A stretch of DNA of 64,000 nt, from the NCBI RefSeq assembly GCF_021190915.1, contig NZ_JAIOAP010000022.1, forward strand, positions 1 through 64,000. Direction: 5' to 3'. Shown here piece by piece: positions 34,759 through 43,306 of the stretch. Every line of letters begins with the position of its first letter. Positions within the stretch are counted from its first letter, which is position 1. The notes beneath the pieces were generated by a model. That model worked only from the letters and a program-made list of their open reading frames with translations. It ran no database searches and was not told the DNA's origin. The position numbers and the translations under genes are program-made. Source of the DNA: Cohnella silvisoli (GTDB lineage: Bacteria; Bacillota; Bacilli; Paenibacillales; Paenibacillaceae).

Positions 34759-35979
34759 TCAAGCTTGATTTCGTACTACCCGATACTGTGCAAACCCGGC
34801 AACCGCCAATAACGCCGCCAACGCCGTGAACAATACTTCCCCGTTGCTCCAGCTAAACAACAATCCCCCTAAGATCGGACCTATCCCGCGGGACAACAAA
34901 TTGCTCGCTCCGTACACGGAAAAATAAAAGCCCCGCTGCTCCTTCGGAGCCATGATCGAAATCGCCTTCTGCATATGCGGACCGAAGAGCATTTCACCGA
35001 TCGTGAAGACGAATTCCGCAACGAAAAGCCATATGATAACCGAAGAATAACCATATCCCAAAGAAACAGCCGCAAACAAAGCATAGGATACTCCGATGAT
35101 GAAATGCGACGACACCGCTTCCGTTCGTCTGGCAATCCAAATTTGCAGAGCAATCACCATGAAACCGTTAAAGGTGAGTACCGCTGCCAATATCATCTTG
35201 AAGTTATCGAAATTCGTTTGGAGATGGAGCGGAAAAGTCGTCTCGACTTGAGCGTATAACAATCCAACCGGCAGGCTCAATAAAGTCATCAGCAGCAAAG
35301 ATTTGTGTTTCCTCAACGAAATCCTTGGTTTCAGATGGCCTGGCGTCACAGAAGATTCCGGGTTTACCTTAGTCATTGGAGCGGTTTCCGGTAATCTGAA
35401 CCATACCAACAAAGCATATACAACAAAGGAAATGGCGGACAAAAGGAATACGGCCGATGGATTCCAACTGAACATGAGCAGCCCAAGAACCGGGCCAACC
35501 GCTGCACCAACGTTAAATGCCGTATGCATTAAAGCAAATACTTCGGCACGACGCTCCTCCGCTACCATATCGGTAATTTGCGCGTTCGCCGCAGGCATGT
35601 ACAAGGCAAATCCGATACCGTTCACGATAGAAATCAAAGCATATTGCCAAACTTCGTCGGCGAAAATATAACCGAGCATGCACAGCATTTGAAGAAATAA
35701 CGCAACCATGATGAGCGGTTTCCTGCCGAACCGATCGCTCCAACTTCCGCCATACCAGCTGATAAACATGCCACATATCGGCTGCAAGCCAACGATGATC
35801 ATCGGCAGCATAATTGAACCTTCCATTCGGTCGTACAAATAGAGAACTAGGAATGGCCGGATCATGAAACCCGTAATCGTAGTCAACGCGGCTCCAAGCA
35901 CCCGTATCCATATTCCGCTGTCGTACCGGCCAAACACGTTCGTAATAAAGTTTGTTTTTATCATAAGCTCTGTTTCCAT
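34759..35979 (-). CDS. Major facilitator superfamily transporter (multidrug-efflux type)
   Basis: 406 residues with about 12 hydrophobic segments. The loop 2-3 motif of the MFS is visible as GGSWSDRFGRKPLIMVAL (about 75-92); the antiporter-type motif C region reads AFNVGAAVGPVLGLLMF (about 150). The central hydrophilic loop (about 195-220) separates the two six-helix halves. This DHA1-like pattern suggests drug or metabolite efflux; the substrate is unknown. The ribosome binding site at ATG 35979 is weak; ATG 35964 is an alternative. Confidence 0.85.
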   Translation of the reverse strand: METELMIKTNFITNVFGRYDSGIWIRVLGAALTTITGFMIRPFLVLYLYDRMEGSIMLPMIIVGLQPICGMFISWYGGSWSDRFGRKPLIMVALFLQMLCMLGYIFADEVWQYALISIVNGIGFALYMPAANAQITDMVAEERRAEVFALMHTAFNVGAAVGPVLGLLMFSWNPSAVFLLSAISFVVYALLVWFRLPETAPMTKVNPESSVTPGHLKPRISLRKHKSLLLMTLLSLPVGLLYAQVETTFPLHLQTNFDNFKMILAAVLTFNGFMVIALQIWIARRTEAVSSHFIIGVSYALFAAVSLGYGYSSVIIWLFVAEFVFTIGEMLFGPHMQKAISIMAPKEQRGFYFSVYGASNLLSRGIGPILGGLLFSWSNGEVLFTALAALLAVAGFAQYRVVRNQA

Positions 35980-36017
35980 TCTTTGTGCAAAATAGGTTTA
36001 ACCGAGGTTGTCCACGT

Positions 36018-36662
36018 TTATAAAATAAGCGAGTGAAGCCCGTTCCAGAATAAGTTGACGGCAAAACCAAGAAATAAGATCGCGGATAACAATGACAGCA
36101 CTCTTAGCGCCGAAGTCCCCACTTTCTTCGCCTGACTTCCAAGCCATGCTATCGTAAGCGACCAAACAATACCTGCCATTACGAACCCGATAACGAAAGC
36201 GGCGAGCACGTTACCGTCTTGAATGTCGAGGTCCGCAACGACCGAACCCGCGATCGCCGCGAAGGACAGGATAAGCGTCGGAGAAGAAATAGCGAGACCC
36301 GCTCCCACCAGAATGTCCCCCCACCCGCTTCGGCTTTTTATCGTTTCCCCATCCGTGCTTAGCTTCTTGGGCTTTATCGTATCCCGGATCATATTGACCG
36401 TAAACCATAGCAGTACCAGCGTTCCTCCAATCCAGAGCACCCACTGAACCGTTAAATAATGAAAGACGGCCGTCCAACCGAACAGCGCGAGCGACAAGTA
36501 GAAAGCATCGCCGAAGCACGATCCGAAACCGATCCGGAACGAAGCCGTGAACCCGCGATCCATTCCCGTTTTCATAATCGCTATGTTCACGACGCCTAAA
36601 TCCAAGCATAGCGCCAGCGAGAAAAGAAACCCTTTGATGAACGCATATATCAACGACTCCAC
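36018..36662 (-). CDS. LysE-family amino acid exporter-like protein
   Basis: About 214 residues. I place the start at GTG 36662, 6 nt after GGAGG; the in-frame GTG at 36677 would put that ribosome binding site inside the coding region. About six membrane segments; the LysE/RhtB hallmark FIKGFLFSLALCLDLGVVNIAIMKTGMDRGFTASFRIGFGSCFGD is recognisable around residues 8-50 (quoted in part: FGSCFGDAFY). A hydrophilic loop near 100-120 divides the halves. Expected to export an amino acid or similar compound. Confidence 0.8.
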   Translation of the reverse strand: MESLIYAFIKGFLFSLALCLDLGVVNIAIMKTGMDRGFTASFRIGFGSCFGDAFYLSLALFGWTAVFHYLTVQWVLWIGGTLVLLWFTVNMIRDTIKPKKLSTDGETIKSRSGWGDILVGAGLAISSPTLILSFAAIAGSVVADLDIQDGNVLAAFVIGFVMAGIVWSLTIAWLGSQAKKVGTSALRVLSLLSAILFLGFAVNLFWNGLHSLIL

Positions 36663-36739
36663 ACGGTTAACCTCCACAATCCCTGAAACTATTCACGTAT
36701 TATATCACAGCGGTTTTGGACGATATTAAGCAAAAAAAT

Positions 36740-36763
36740 CCCCGCCCATGAGAATGGACGAGG
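36740..36763 (-). terminator. Terminator after the 36802 membrane protein gene
   Basis: 10-bp stem CCTCGTCCAT/ATGGGCGGGG (two G-U) followed on the minus strand by ATTTTTTTG. Confidence 0.75.
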
Positions 36764-36801
36764 TTCTTGTCTGCAAATCGTTAAACATGAATGCAATCGA
36801 C

Positions 36802-37242
36802 TTACGCAGCGTACATAGGATGTTTCATGATCCAAATGACGACTAGAAATAAAATAAAGGTAATAGCGCTGAGCGTTTGAACTTTGGAAATGGATCCGCT
36901 GGCATTTTGGCTATTGGCCGAAGCCGCCGCAATTCGTTTAAGCGGAGCTTGCACGATTCCCGTCAAAGCACCGATTGCCACGAACAAGACGATAACCGTT
37001 ATCATCCATGCAACGGTGTATTTGGCACCGCCTTCCGCGTTGGAGATCAGGTATCCTCCCGTGAGCAGTTGCAGCACCAGCGAGTATTGACCCATTCGTC
37101 CTGCCGACAGAAGACCGCTAGCCAAGCCTTCTTGCGCCGGTCCCGACAGCTGCTTAAATTTTCCTACCACGAACGGCATAATCGCATAAATTCCCATTCC
37201 AACCGCACCGACTACGTGCAAGAACAAAAAGACTGAGTACAT
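36802..37242 (-). CDS. Four-helix membrane protein of unknown function
   Basis: 146 residues with four hydrophobic segments (about 3-25, 55-75, 80-100, 120-142). The first helix has FLFLHVVGAVGMGIY, a pattern seen in DUF2269-like and related small membrane proteins with a helical bundle. A His in the first and last helices (LHVVG; MKHPM) could be a metal or haem contact, but this is speculative. It is monocistronic, between mdh and the LysE-like gene. Confidence 0.65.
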   Translation of the reverse strand: MYSVFLFLHVVGAVGMGIYAIMPFVVGKFKQLSGPAQEGLASGLLSAGRMGQYSLVLQLLTGGYLISNAEGGAKYTVAWMITVIVLFVAIGALTGIVQAPLKRIAAASANSQNASGSISKVQTLSAITFILFLVVIWIMKHPMYAA

Positions 37243-37398
37243 TTACCGTTCCCTCCAATAGTTAACATACTAAGACAACCTTAGTATACACAAAAAAGTA
37301 TACGATTTAAAACGAAAACCTTGTGACTTCTCCCTACTGTGCGTTAGGATTGACCTTGAGCTCCCATCAACATTCGTCGATACAAAGCCATATAAATA

Positions 37399-37432
37399 AA
37401 GCCTTGCCTCGTATTAATAACGGGCAAGGCTT
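37399..37432 (-). terminator. Terminator after mdh
   Basis: A perfect 10-bp stem AAGCCTTGCC/GGCAAGGCTT with a 14-nt loop, followed on the minus strand by TATTTATATGG, about 28 bp after the mdh stop. Confidence 0.7.
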
Positions 37433-37459
37433 ATTAATCTGTTCATTGCGCATGTACGA

Positions 37460-38404
37460 TTACGCATTCTCGACGATTTGAATGACGTTGCGAACGGATT
37501 GCGCGGATTTCTCAAGCGCCGCTTTCTCTTCGTCCGTCAGGTCGATTTCGATAACCTTCTCGATACCGTCGCCGCCCAAGATCGCAAGCACGCCCATGAA
37601 CAGGTTGTCGTAGCCGTATTCGCCTTGCAGAAGCGCGATGACCGGGAGAATGCGTTTTTTGTCTTTAAGAATCGCTTCCGTCATTTGCACGAGGGATGCA
37701 GCAGGCGCATAGTACGCGCTGCCGTTACCAAGCAAGTTAACGATTTCGCCGCCTCCAACGCGCGTACGTTGAACGATTGCATCGATGCGATCTTTAGGAA
37801 GCAGCTTCTCAACCGGAATGCCGCCGATCGAAGTATAACGAACGAGCGGCACCATATCATCGCCATGGCCGCCCATTACAACGCCGCGAACGTCTTCTAC
37901 GGAAACATTCAATTCTTGAGCAAGGAACGTATTGTAGCGCGCCGTGTCAAGAACTCCGGATTGGCCGATCACGCGGTTTTTCGGGAAACCAAGTGCTTTG
38001 TTAGCCACGTAAGTCATCGCGTCAACCGGGTTGGATAGAATAATCACATAAGCATTCGGGCTAGTCGCTTTGACGTTCTCGCAAACCGACTTAACGATAC
38101 CCGCATTCGTATTCACGAGGTCATCGCGGCTCATTCCCGGCTTACGGGCAATACCTGCAGTAATGATAACAACATCCGAATTAGCGGAATCTTCGTAGTT
38201 TGAAGTACCCACGATGTTGGAGTCGATGCCTTGTACAGGCGTAGATTCCATCATGTCGAGCGCTTTGCCTTTAGTCGGATTTTCCAATTGGGGAATGTCC
38301 AGAAGAACGACGTCTCCCAGTTCCTTCTGCGCCAGCATAAGCGCCGTAGTCGCCCCAGTGAAACCCGCGCCAACAACCGTAATCTTCGCACGTTTGATCG
38401 CCAC
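37460..38404 (-). CDS. mdh: Malate dehydrogenase
   Basis: 314 residues from a GTG start with AAGGAGG 9 nt upstream. NAD-binding [17 protein letters not shown] at the N-terminus; substrate Arg in [16 protein letters not shown]; catalytic His in [19 protein letters not shown]-type loop as [10 protein letters not shown]. This is the LDH-like, Bacillus-type malate dehydrogenase. It reduces oxaloacetate/oxidises malate with NAD. Downstream partner of icd and citZ in a citZ-icd-mdh order, although 467 bp of repeat-rich DNA separate it from icd. Confidence 0.95.
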   Translation of the reverse strand: MAIKRAKITVVGAGFTGATTALMLAQKELGDVVLLDIPQLENPTKGKALDMMESTPVQGIDSNIVGTSNYEDSANSDVVIITAGIARKPGMSRDDLVNTNAGIVKSVCENVKATSPNAYVIILSNPVDAMTYVANKALGFPKNRVIGQSGVLDTARYNTFLAQELNVSVEDVRGVVMGGHGDDMVPLVRYTSIGGIPVEKLLPKDRIDAIVQRTRVGGGEIVNLLGNGSAYYAPAASLVQMTEAILKDKKRILPVIALLQGEYGYDNLFMGVLAILGGDGIEKVIEIDLTDEEKAALEKSAQSVRNVIQIVENA

Positions 38405-38474
38405 TTAATATTTCCTCCTTTTATTTACCCCGTGCTTCTGCACAGGGGTCGATAATGAAGAGACGGATTGGAGT

Positions 38475-38656
38475 TAACTGCATTTATGCATTTAATCAAT
38501 TGCGAATCACACAAACGAACCTAATTACCTGCAAAAACTCATCTAATTCCGCCCAATCCAGCCATACAGCACGAATCCAGACTAATTAACTGCACTTTTG
38601 CACTTATTCCCTTTAATCCGCCTTCCCATAATGAAATAACTGTACATTTGCAGTTA
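38475..38656. repeat. Palindromic repeats of about 50-bp period between mdh and icd
   Basis: Copies of a TAACTGCA...TGCAGTTA-type palindrome start near 38475, 38526, 38587 and 38637 (spacings 51, 61, 50). The last copy (AACTGTACATTTGCAGTT) is the most symmetrical; the second is degenerate. No nuclease gene is adjacent here. Confidence 0.6.
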
Positions 38657-38689
38657 TTTCAAAGAAGAGCACACAGTAAGCTCATATCC

Positions 38690-38870
38690 CGGAGGGAAAG
38701 GCAGCGACAAGCAAAGCGAGTCGATCCATTCCCTCCGAAAATATGGCGCCTCCCAGCACAAGCCCCGCTCAGACCGCTCGTCGGCAGCTCCCATCGCAAA
38801 GGCGGGTGTCCAGAGGGCTGCAAGCCCTTGGAATCCCCCTTGGAAAGGGGGACTTAGGGGGATTGATCAA
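38690..38870. repeat. Structured intergenic repeat element downstream of icd
   Basis: A nested hairpin spans 38690-38737 (arms CGGAGGGAA/TTCCCTCCG with an inner GCGAC/GTCG-type stem). At about 38815-38862 a GC-rich block contains GGGCTGCAAGCCC and runs of five C and five G (CCCCCTTGGAAAGGGGG). It ends within about 20 bp of the icd stop codon and looks like a dispersed non-coding repeat; it may also end icd transcripts. Confidence 0.5.
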
Positions 38871-38871
38871 T

Positions 38872-40164
38872 TTAGAAGTTCTTTATTATCTCGTCCGCAA
38901 ACGCCGAACACTTAACCTCAGTAGCACCCTCCATCAAACGAGCGAAATCGTAAGTTACGACTTTGCTGTTGATCGAAGTTTCCAAGCCTTTGTAGATCAA
39001 TTCAGCCGCTTCCAGCCAGCCCAAGTGCTCAAGCATCATAACGCCGGACAAAATAACCGAACCCGGGTTCACGACGTCTTTGTCCGCATATTTCGGCGCA
39101 GTACCATGAGTCGCCTCGAAGATAGCATGCCCAGTTAAGTAGTTGATGTTAGCGCCCGGCGCGATACCGATACCGCCAACTTGAGCTGCCAATGCATCGG
39201 ACAAATAGTCACCGTTCAGGTTGAGCGTAGCAATAACGTCGAAGTCGGTTGGACGAGTCAGAACTTGCTGCAGCGCGATGTCGGCGATCGCATCCTTGAT
39301 CAGGATTTTGCCGGAATCAAGCGCCGCTTTCTGAGCCGCGTTAGCCGCTTCTTCGCCTTTGTCGGCCTTCACGCGATCGTATTCGGACCAAGTGAATACT
39401 TTGCTGCCGAATTCAGCTTCAGCCACTTCGTAACCCCAGTTTTTGAACGCGCCTTCGGTGTACTTCATGATATTGCCTTTATGAACAAGAGTCACGGATT
39501 TGCGGCCGTGTTTGATTGCATATTCGATTGCCGCGCGAACGAGGCGTTTAGAGCCGTCCTCGGAAACCGGCTTGATGCCGATACCGGACGTTTCAGGGAA
39601 ACGGATTTTGTTAACACCCATTTCCTTCTGCAGGAACTCCAAAACTTTCTTCACTTGCTCCGTACCGGATTGATACTCGATGCCCGCATAGATGTCTTCC
39701 GTGTTTTCGCGGAAAATGACCATGTCGACAAGCTCCGGACGTTTAACCGGGGAAGGTACGCCGTCGAAGTAGCGAACTGGACGCAAGCAGGCGTAAAGGT
39801 CAAGCTCTTGGCGAAGAGCCACGTTCAGAGAACGGATACCGCCGCCGATTGGCGTCGTCAAAGGTCCCTTGATGGCAATGATCATTTCACGAATAACAGT
39901 CAAAGTATCTGCCGGCAACCACTCGCCGTAAGTATTAAATGCTTTCTCGCCGGCGAATACTTCGTACCAAGCGATTTTTTTCTCGCCGTTGTAGGCTTTC
40001 TCAATGGCTGCATCCAATACGCGCTTGGATGCTTTCCAGATGTCGCGGCCTGTGCCGTCGCCTTCGATAAAAGGAATGATCGGATTGTTAGGAACTTTAA
40101 GTACGCCGTTATCTACTGTAATTTTCTCGCCGGAAGTCGGCGCTGGGAATTTTTCGAGTTGCAT
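38872..40164 (-). CDS. icd: NADP-dependent isocitrate dehydrogenase
   Basis: About 430 residues from ATG 40164 (AGGAGGAG 9 nt upstream); the frame reaches 40233 but the extension is not family-like. Motifs: [14 protein letters not shown], isocitrate-binding [24 protein letters not shown] (contains the Ser and Arg), [42 protein letters not shown] and [11 protein letters not shown]. Converts isocitrate to 2-oxoglutarate. It lies 107 bp after citZ. Confidence 0.95.
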   Translation of the reverse strand: MQLEKFPAPTSGEKITVDNGVLKVPNNPIIPFIEGDGTGRDIWKASKRVLDAAIEKAYNGEKKIAWYEVFAGEKAFNTYGEWLPADTLTVIREMIIAIKGPLTTPIGGGIRSLNVALRQELDLYACLRPVRYFDGVPSPVKRPELVDMVIFRENTEDIYAGIEYQSGTEQVKKVLEFLQKEMGVNKIRFPETSGIGIKPVSEDGSKRLVRAAIEYAIKHGRKSVTLVHKGNIMKYTEGAFKNWGYEVAEAEFGSKVFTWSEYDRVKADKGEEAANAAQKAALDSGKILIKDAIADIALQQVLTRPTDFDVIATLNLNGDYLSDALAAQVGGIGIAPGANINYLTGHAIFEATHGTAPKYADKDVVNPGSVILSGVMMLEHLGWLEAAELIYKGLETSINSKVVTYDFARLMEGATEVKCSAFADEIIKNF

Positions 40165-40271
40165 GTGTTTGTTCTCCTCCTGGATTATCACGATAATTTT
40201 CGCAAAGAACCGGCGATCGCTTTCCCGCATCATTCCGATGGAGGCAACTCGCCGGCAACATCATTTTAATT

Positions 40272-41387
40272 TTAGCCGCGCTTCGCAATAGCTACGTAAT
40301 GCTGGTTCACCGGACCGACGTACTCGGCACGCGGACGAATTAGACGGTTATCTTCGTATTGCTCAAGAATATGAGCCGTCCAACCGGAAACGCGGCTGAC
40401 CGCGAAGATCGGCGTGAACAAGTCGCGCGGGATTCCGAGCATCGTATAACAGGAAGCCGAATAGAAATCTACGTTTGGCTTAAGCCCTTTCTGCCTTGTC
40501 ACAAGATCTTCGATCTTAATGGACATGTCATACAGCTTCATGTCGCCGTTCAACTCGCCAAGCTGTCGCGACATTTGCATCAAATGCTTGGCGCGCGGAT
40601 CGCCGTTCTTATAAACGCGATGACCGAAGCCCATCACTTTTTCCTTGTTGTTCAGCTTGTTCTGAATGTAAGGCTCTACGTTGGCAACGGAGCCGATCTC
40701 ATCCAGCATAACCATAACCGCTTCGTTAGCGCCGCCGTGCAACGGACCCTTTAACGCACCGATCGCGGACGTTACGCCGGAATAAATATCCGACAAAGTC
40801 GCAACGGTTACGCGAGCCGCGAACGTCGAAGCGTTCAGCTCATGATCCGCGTGCAGAACAAGAGCCTTGTCCATTGCTTCGATCGCGACCTGTGCCGGCT
40901 CTTCTCCGGTTAACATATACAGGAAATTGTGAGCGATTCCCACGCCTTGCTTCGGCGCGATCGGTTCTTTGCCCTCGCGAATACGAGCGTAAGCAGCGAC
41001 AACCGTCGGCAGCTGCGCCTGCAGTTTAACCGCTTTACGGTAATTCGCCTCGCGGCTCATATCGTTAGCTTCGCCATCGTACAATGCCAGGCTGGATATG
41101 GCGGTGCGCAAAGCAGCCATAGAGTTGCTGGCTTTAGGATACAACCGCAATCCTGCAATGACATCGGCTGGAACTGCAGCGTATTCGCCTAGCTGGGCGA
41201 CAAGCCCGTCCAGCTCTGCTTGAGTTGGCAGCTTGCCATGCCAGAGCAAATAAGCAACTTCTTCGAACGTCGCTTGTTCCGCTAATTCGTCGATGTTAAT
41301 CCCTTGGTATGTCAAGATGCCGTCAATGATGGAGCTGATAGACGATTTAGCCGCTACGATGCCTTCAAGACCTTTAGTCGCTGTCAT
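40272..41387 (-). CDS. citZ: Citrate synthase
   Basis: 371 residues from ATG 41387 (GGAGAGAG upstream). Catalytic residues in context: His in DHELNASTFAARV, His in GPLHGGANEAVM, Asp in the FYSASCYTMLGIP region; the substrate Arg is in GFGHRVYKNGDPRAKHL. Family size of Gram-positive citrate synthases is about 370. It condenses acetyl-CoA with oxaloacetate. It is the first gene of the citZ-icd-mdh cluster. Confidence 0.94.
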   Translation of the reverse strand: MTATKGLEGIVAAKSSISSIIDGILTYQGINIDELAEQATFEEVAYLLWHGKLPTQAELDGLVAQLGEYAAVPADVIAGLRLYPKASNSMAALRTAISSLALYDGEANDMSREANYRKAVKLQAQLPTVVAAYARIREGKEPIAPKQGVGIAHNFLYMLTGEEPAQVAIEAMDKALVLHADHELNASTFAARVTVATLSDIYSGVTSAIGALKGPLHGGANEAVMVMLDEIGSVANVEPYIQNKLNNKEKVMGFGHRVYKNGDPRAKHLMQMSRQLGELNGDMKLYDMSIKIEDLVTRQKGLKPNVDFYSASCYTMLGIPRDLFTPIFAVSRVSGWTAHILEQYEDNRLIRPRAEYVGPVNQHYVAIAKRG

Positions 41388-41754
41388 ATTTTTCTCTCTC
41401 CTTTATCCGGAAAATTCAGGTCAATCGGCTTGTCTAAATGCCCGACCGAATGACGCTAAGATTAGCCTGCGCAAGAGCAAGAAGCTCTCCCGTCTCAATA
41501 ATTAACGCAAACCGCGAATAACCTAACATTTTTTGACCTTTTTTAATGATAATCGATTTTTACAGGGAATGGAACCGATTGAGGCATCAAAATGTTTTAT
41601 CGGGACCATAAGCATTCGTTCTTGGATTCATGGCAACATTAGTCATTTGCTTAAACCCTTTAAATATTCGACTTATCGAAACGCTCCGTAGAAAAATGAA
41701 CTTTGAAATTATGTTACAATGAGACGGAGCAATCGTACGGTGGAGGTTAATGAC
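41388..41754. other. Intergenic region between divergent citZ and ppx
   Basis: Holds the two promoters. I see a -10-like TACAAT before ppx (about 41714) and a stretch AATGATAATC near 41543 that recalls half of a Fur box, but no operator I can assign. No gene is supported here. Confidence 0.4.
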
Positions 41755-43290
41755 ATGCAGACAAACAAAGTAACAGGAATTATAGATATCGGCTCTAATA
41801 CCGTGCGCCTTGCGGTCTATCAATTGACGGACAATGGCGCTTATCGGGTATTGGATCAAGGTCGATGGCCGGCACGCCTGAGTCAACGAATGGACGCGGC
41901 AGGCGCTTTGTCGGACGAAGCTGTGGACGAGCTTGCCGAGGTGCTTCGCCATTTCTGCCTTATTTGCCATAAACACGGAGCGGAAAGCATTAGGGCTGTC
42001 GCGACTGCCGCGATCCGTCAAGCCGTTAACCGGGATTCAATCATACAGCGGCTCCGCTCCTCTACCGGCATTTCCATTGAAATCTTGTCCGGCGAGGATG
42101 AAGCCAGGATCGGCAGCCAAGCTATGCTGAACAGCTTAAACCTAGCCGATTGCTTTGTCGTAGACATCGGAGGCGGAAGCACCGAAATCACCCTCATACA
42201 TAATCGCAAAGTCGTCTCGGCGGTGTCCTTCCCCATCGGTTGCGTGAATATTTCCACACGATACGCCATTGGAGATGGCCCCGTTTCGACGACTCTTCTA
42301 TCGGATGTCCAAGAGGAGGTTCGACGTTTGCTCGGCAAGGAAAAATGGATTTCGCGGCATCCCGATCTCCCTCTCATCGGATTAGGAGGTACCGTTCGCG
42401 CTCTTGCCAAGCTGCATCAGCGGGAAATCAGTTACCCTTTCCACCATCTGCACGGTTATGAAATGCGCAACGCCGAAGTGTCCATGACATTGGACAGTCT
42501 AGCCATGATTTCCATCGAGCAAAGACGCAAGCTTCCCGGTTTGTCCAAAGACCGCGGAGATGTCATCGTACCCGGCTTAGCGATCCTTCTGGGAGTCATA
42601 CAGCAAGCGCAAACCTCCCGACTTGTCATATGCGGAGCCGGCTTAAGGGACGGTCTGTTCATCGAAACTTGCCTTCCCCATTACGAGTCAAACGCGGCGG
42701 ACTTTGTGCTAGAGGAGAGCATTCGCAATCTGAACGCATTGTATCCGGTTGCCCCGGAAGGACATCTCAATCAAGTTCGCAAATTAGCGTTGTCCCTGTA
42801 TGATCAATTGTCCTCCGGAACGGTAATGCCGGCTTATTCCCGTCGATTGCTGGAAACGGCAGCGCGATTATTTCGAATCGGAGCCGTTATCGACTTCAAC
42901 GACAGCGCGGACCATACTTTCTATATGCTGTTGCACACTCATTGGAATGGCCTCTCCCATCGGGAAATGATATTGACGGCTGCCATCGCCTCTTACCGCG
43001 GCGCAAACCCGCTCAGGCGAAAGCTGGCGCCCTACCGTTCGATGCTCGAGGAAGGGGATATCGAAGCGATCGCCAAGCTCGGCTCCTTGCTTCAGCTTGC
43101 CGCCGCGCTCGATCGCAGCGAATCCCAAGCCATTACGTCGCTTGAGCTTTCCGTTAAGGGAAATAAGCTGCAGCTAACGGCCCACGCCAATCATCCTTTA
43201 CCCGTTGAACATATGGAAGTCGAATCCACCGCCAAAGAAATCAAAAAAAATTGGGGAATTACCCCCGAACTTAAAGTCCGGATCAGATAA
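41755..43290 (+). CDS. ppx: Exopolyphosphatase (Ppx/GppA family)
   Basis: 511 residues from ATG 41755 (GGAGG 8 nt upstream). The actin-like ATPase fold shows the phosphate-1 loop GIIDIGSNTVRLAVY, catalytic Glu in EILSGEDEARIGSQAM, and phosphate-2 loop VVDIGGGSTEITLI. The C-terminal half (about 310-505) is an HD-like all-alpha domain (HTHWNGLSHREM, AAALDRSES). It releases phosphate from the ends of polyphosphate. It is convergent with ppk with 16 bp between the stops. Confidence 0.92.
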   Translation: MQTNKVTGIIDIGSNTVRLAVYQLTDNGAYRVLDQGRWPARLSQRMDAAGALSDEAVDELAEVLRHFCLICHKHGAESIRAVATAAIRQAVNRDSIIQRLRSSTGISIEILSGEDEARIGSQAMLNSLNLADCFVVDIGGGSTEITLIHNRKVVSAVSFPIGCVNISTRYAIGDGPVSTTLLSDVQEEVRRLLGKEKWISRHPDLPLIGLGGTVRALAKLHQREISYPFHHLHGYEMRNAEVSMTLDSLAMISIEQRRKLPGLSKDRGDVIVPGLAILLGVIQQAQTSRLVICGAGLRDGLFIETCLPHYESNAADFVLEESIRNLNALYPVAPEGHLNQVRKLALSLYDQLSSGTVMPAYSRRLLETAARLFRIGAVIDFNDSADHTFYMLLHTHWNGLSHREMILTAAIASYRGANPLRRKLAPYRSMLEEGDIEAIAKLGSLLQLAAALDRSESQAITSLELSVKGNKLQLTAHANHPLPVEHMEVESTAKEIKKNWGITPELKVRIR

Positions 43291-43306
43291 TCCCCCTGCC
43301 ATTGCC

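Noticed and set aside
41530-41560. Fur box before citZ
   Set aside because: Only about ten bases resemble the consensus; the second half is poor.
41587-42021. Minus-strand ORF antisense to ppx
   Set aside because: It is a shadow of the real ppx reading frame, with no ribosome binding site and no protein-like pattern.
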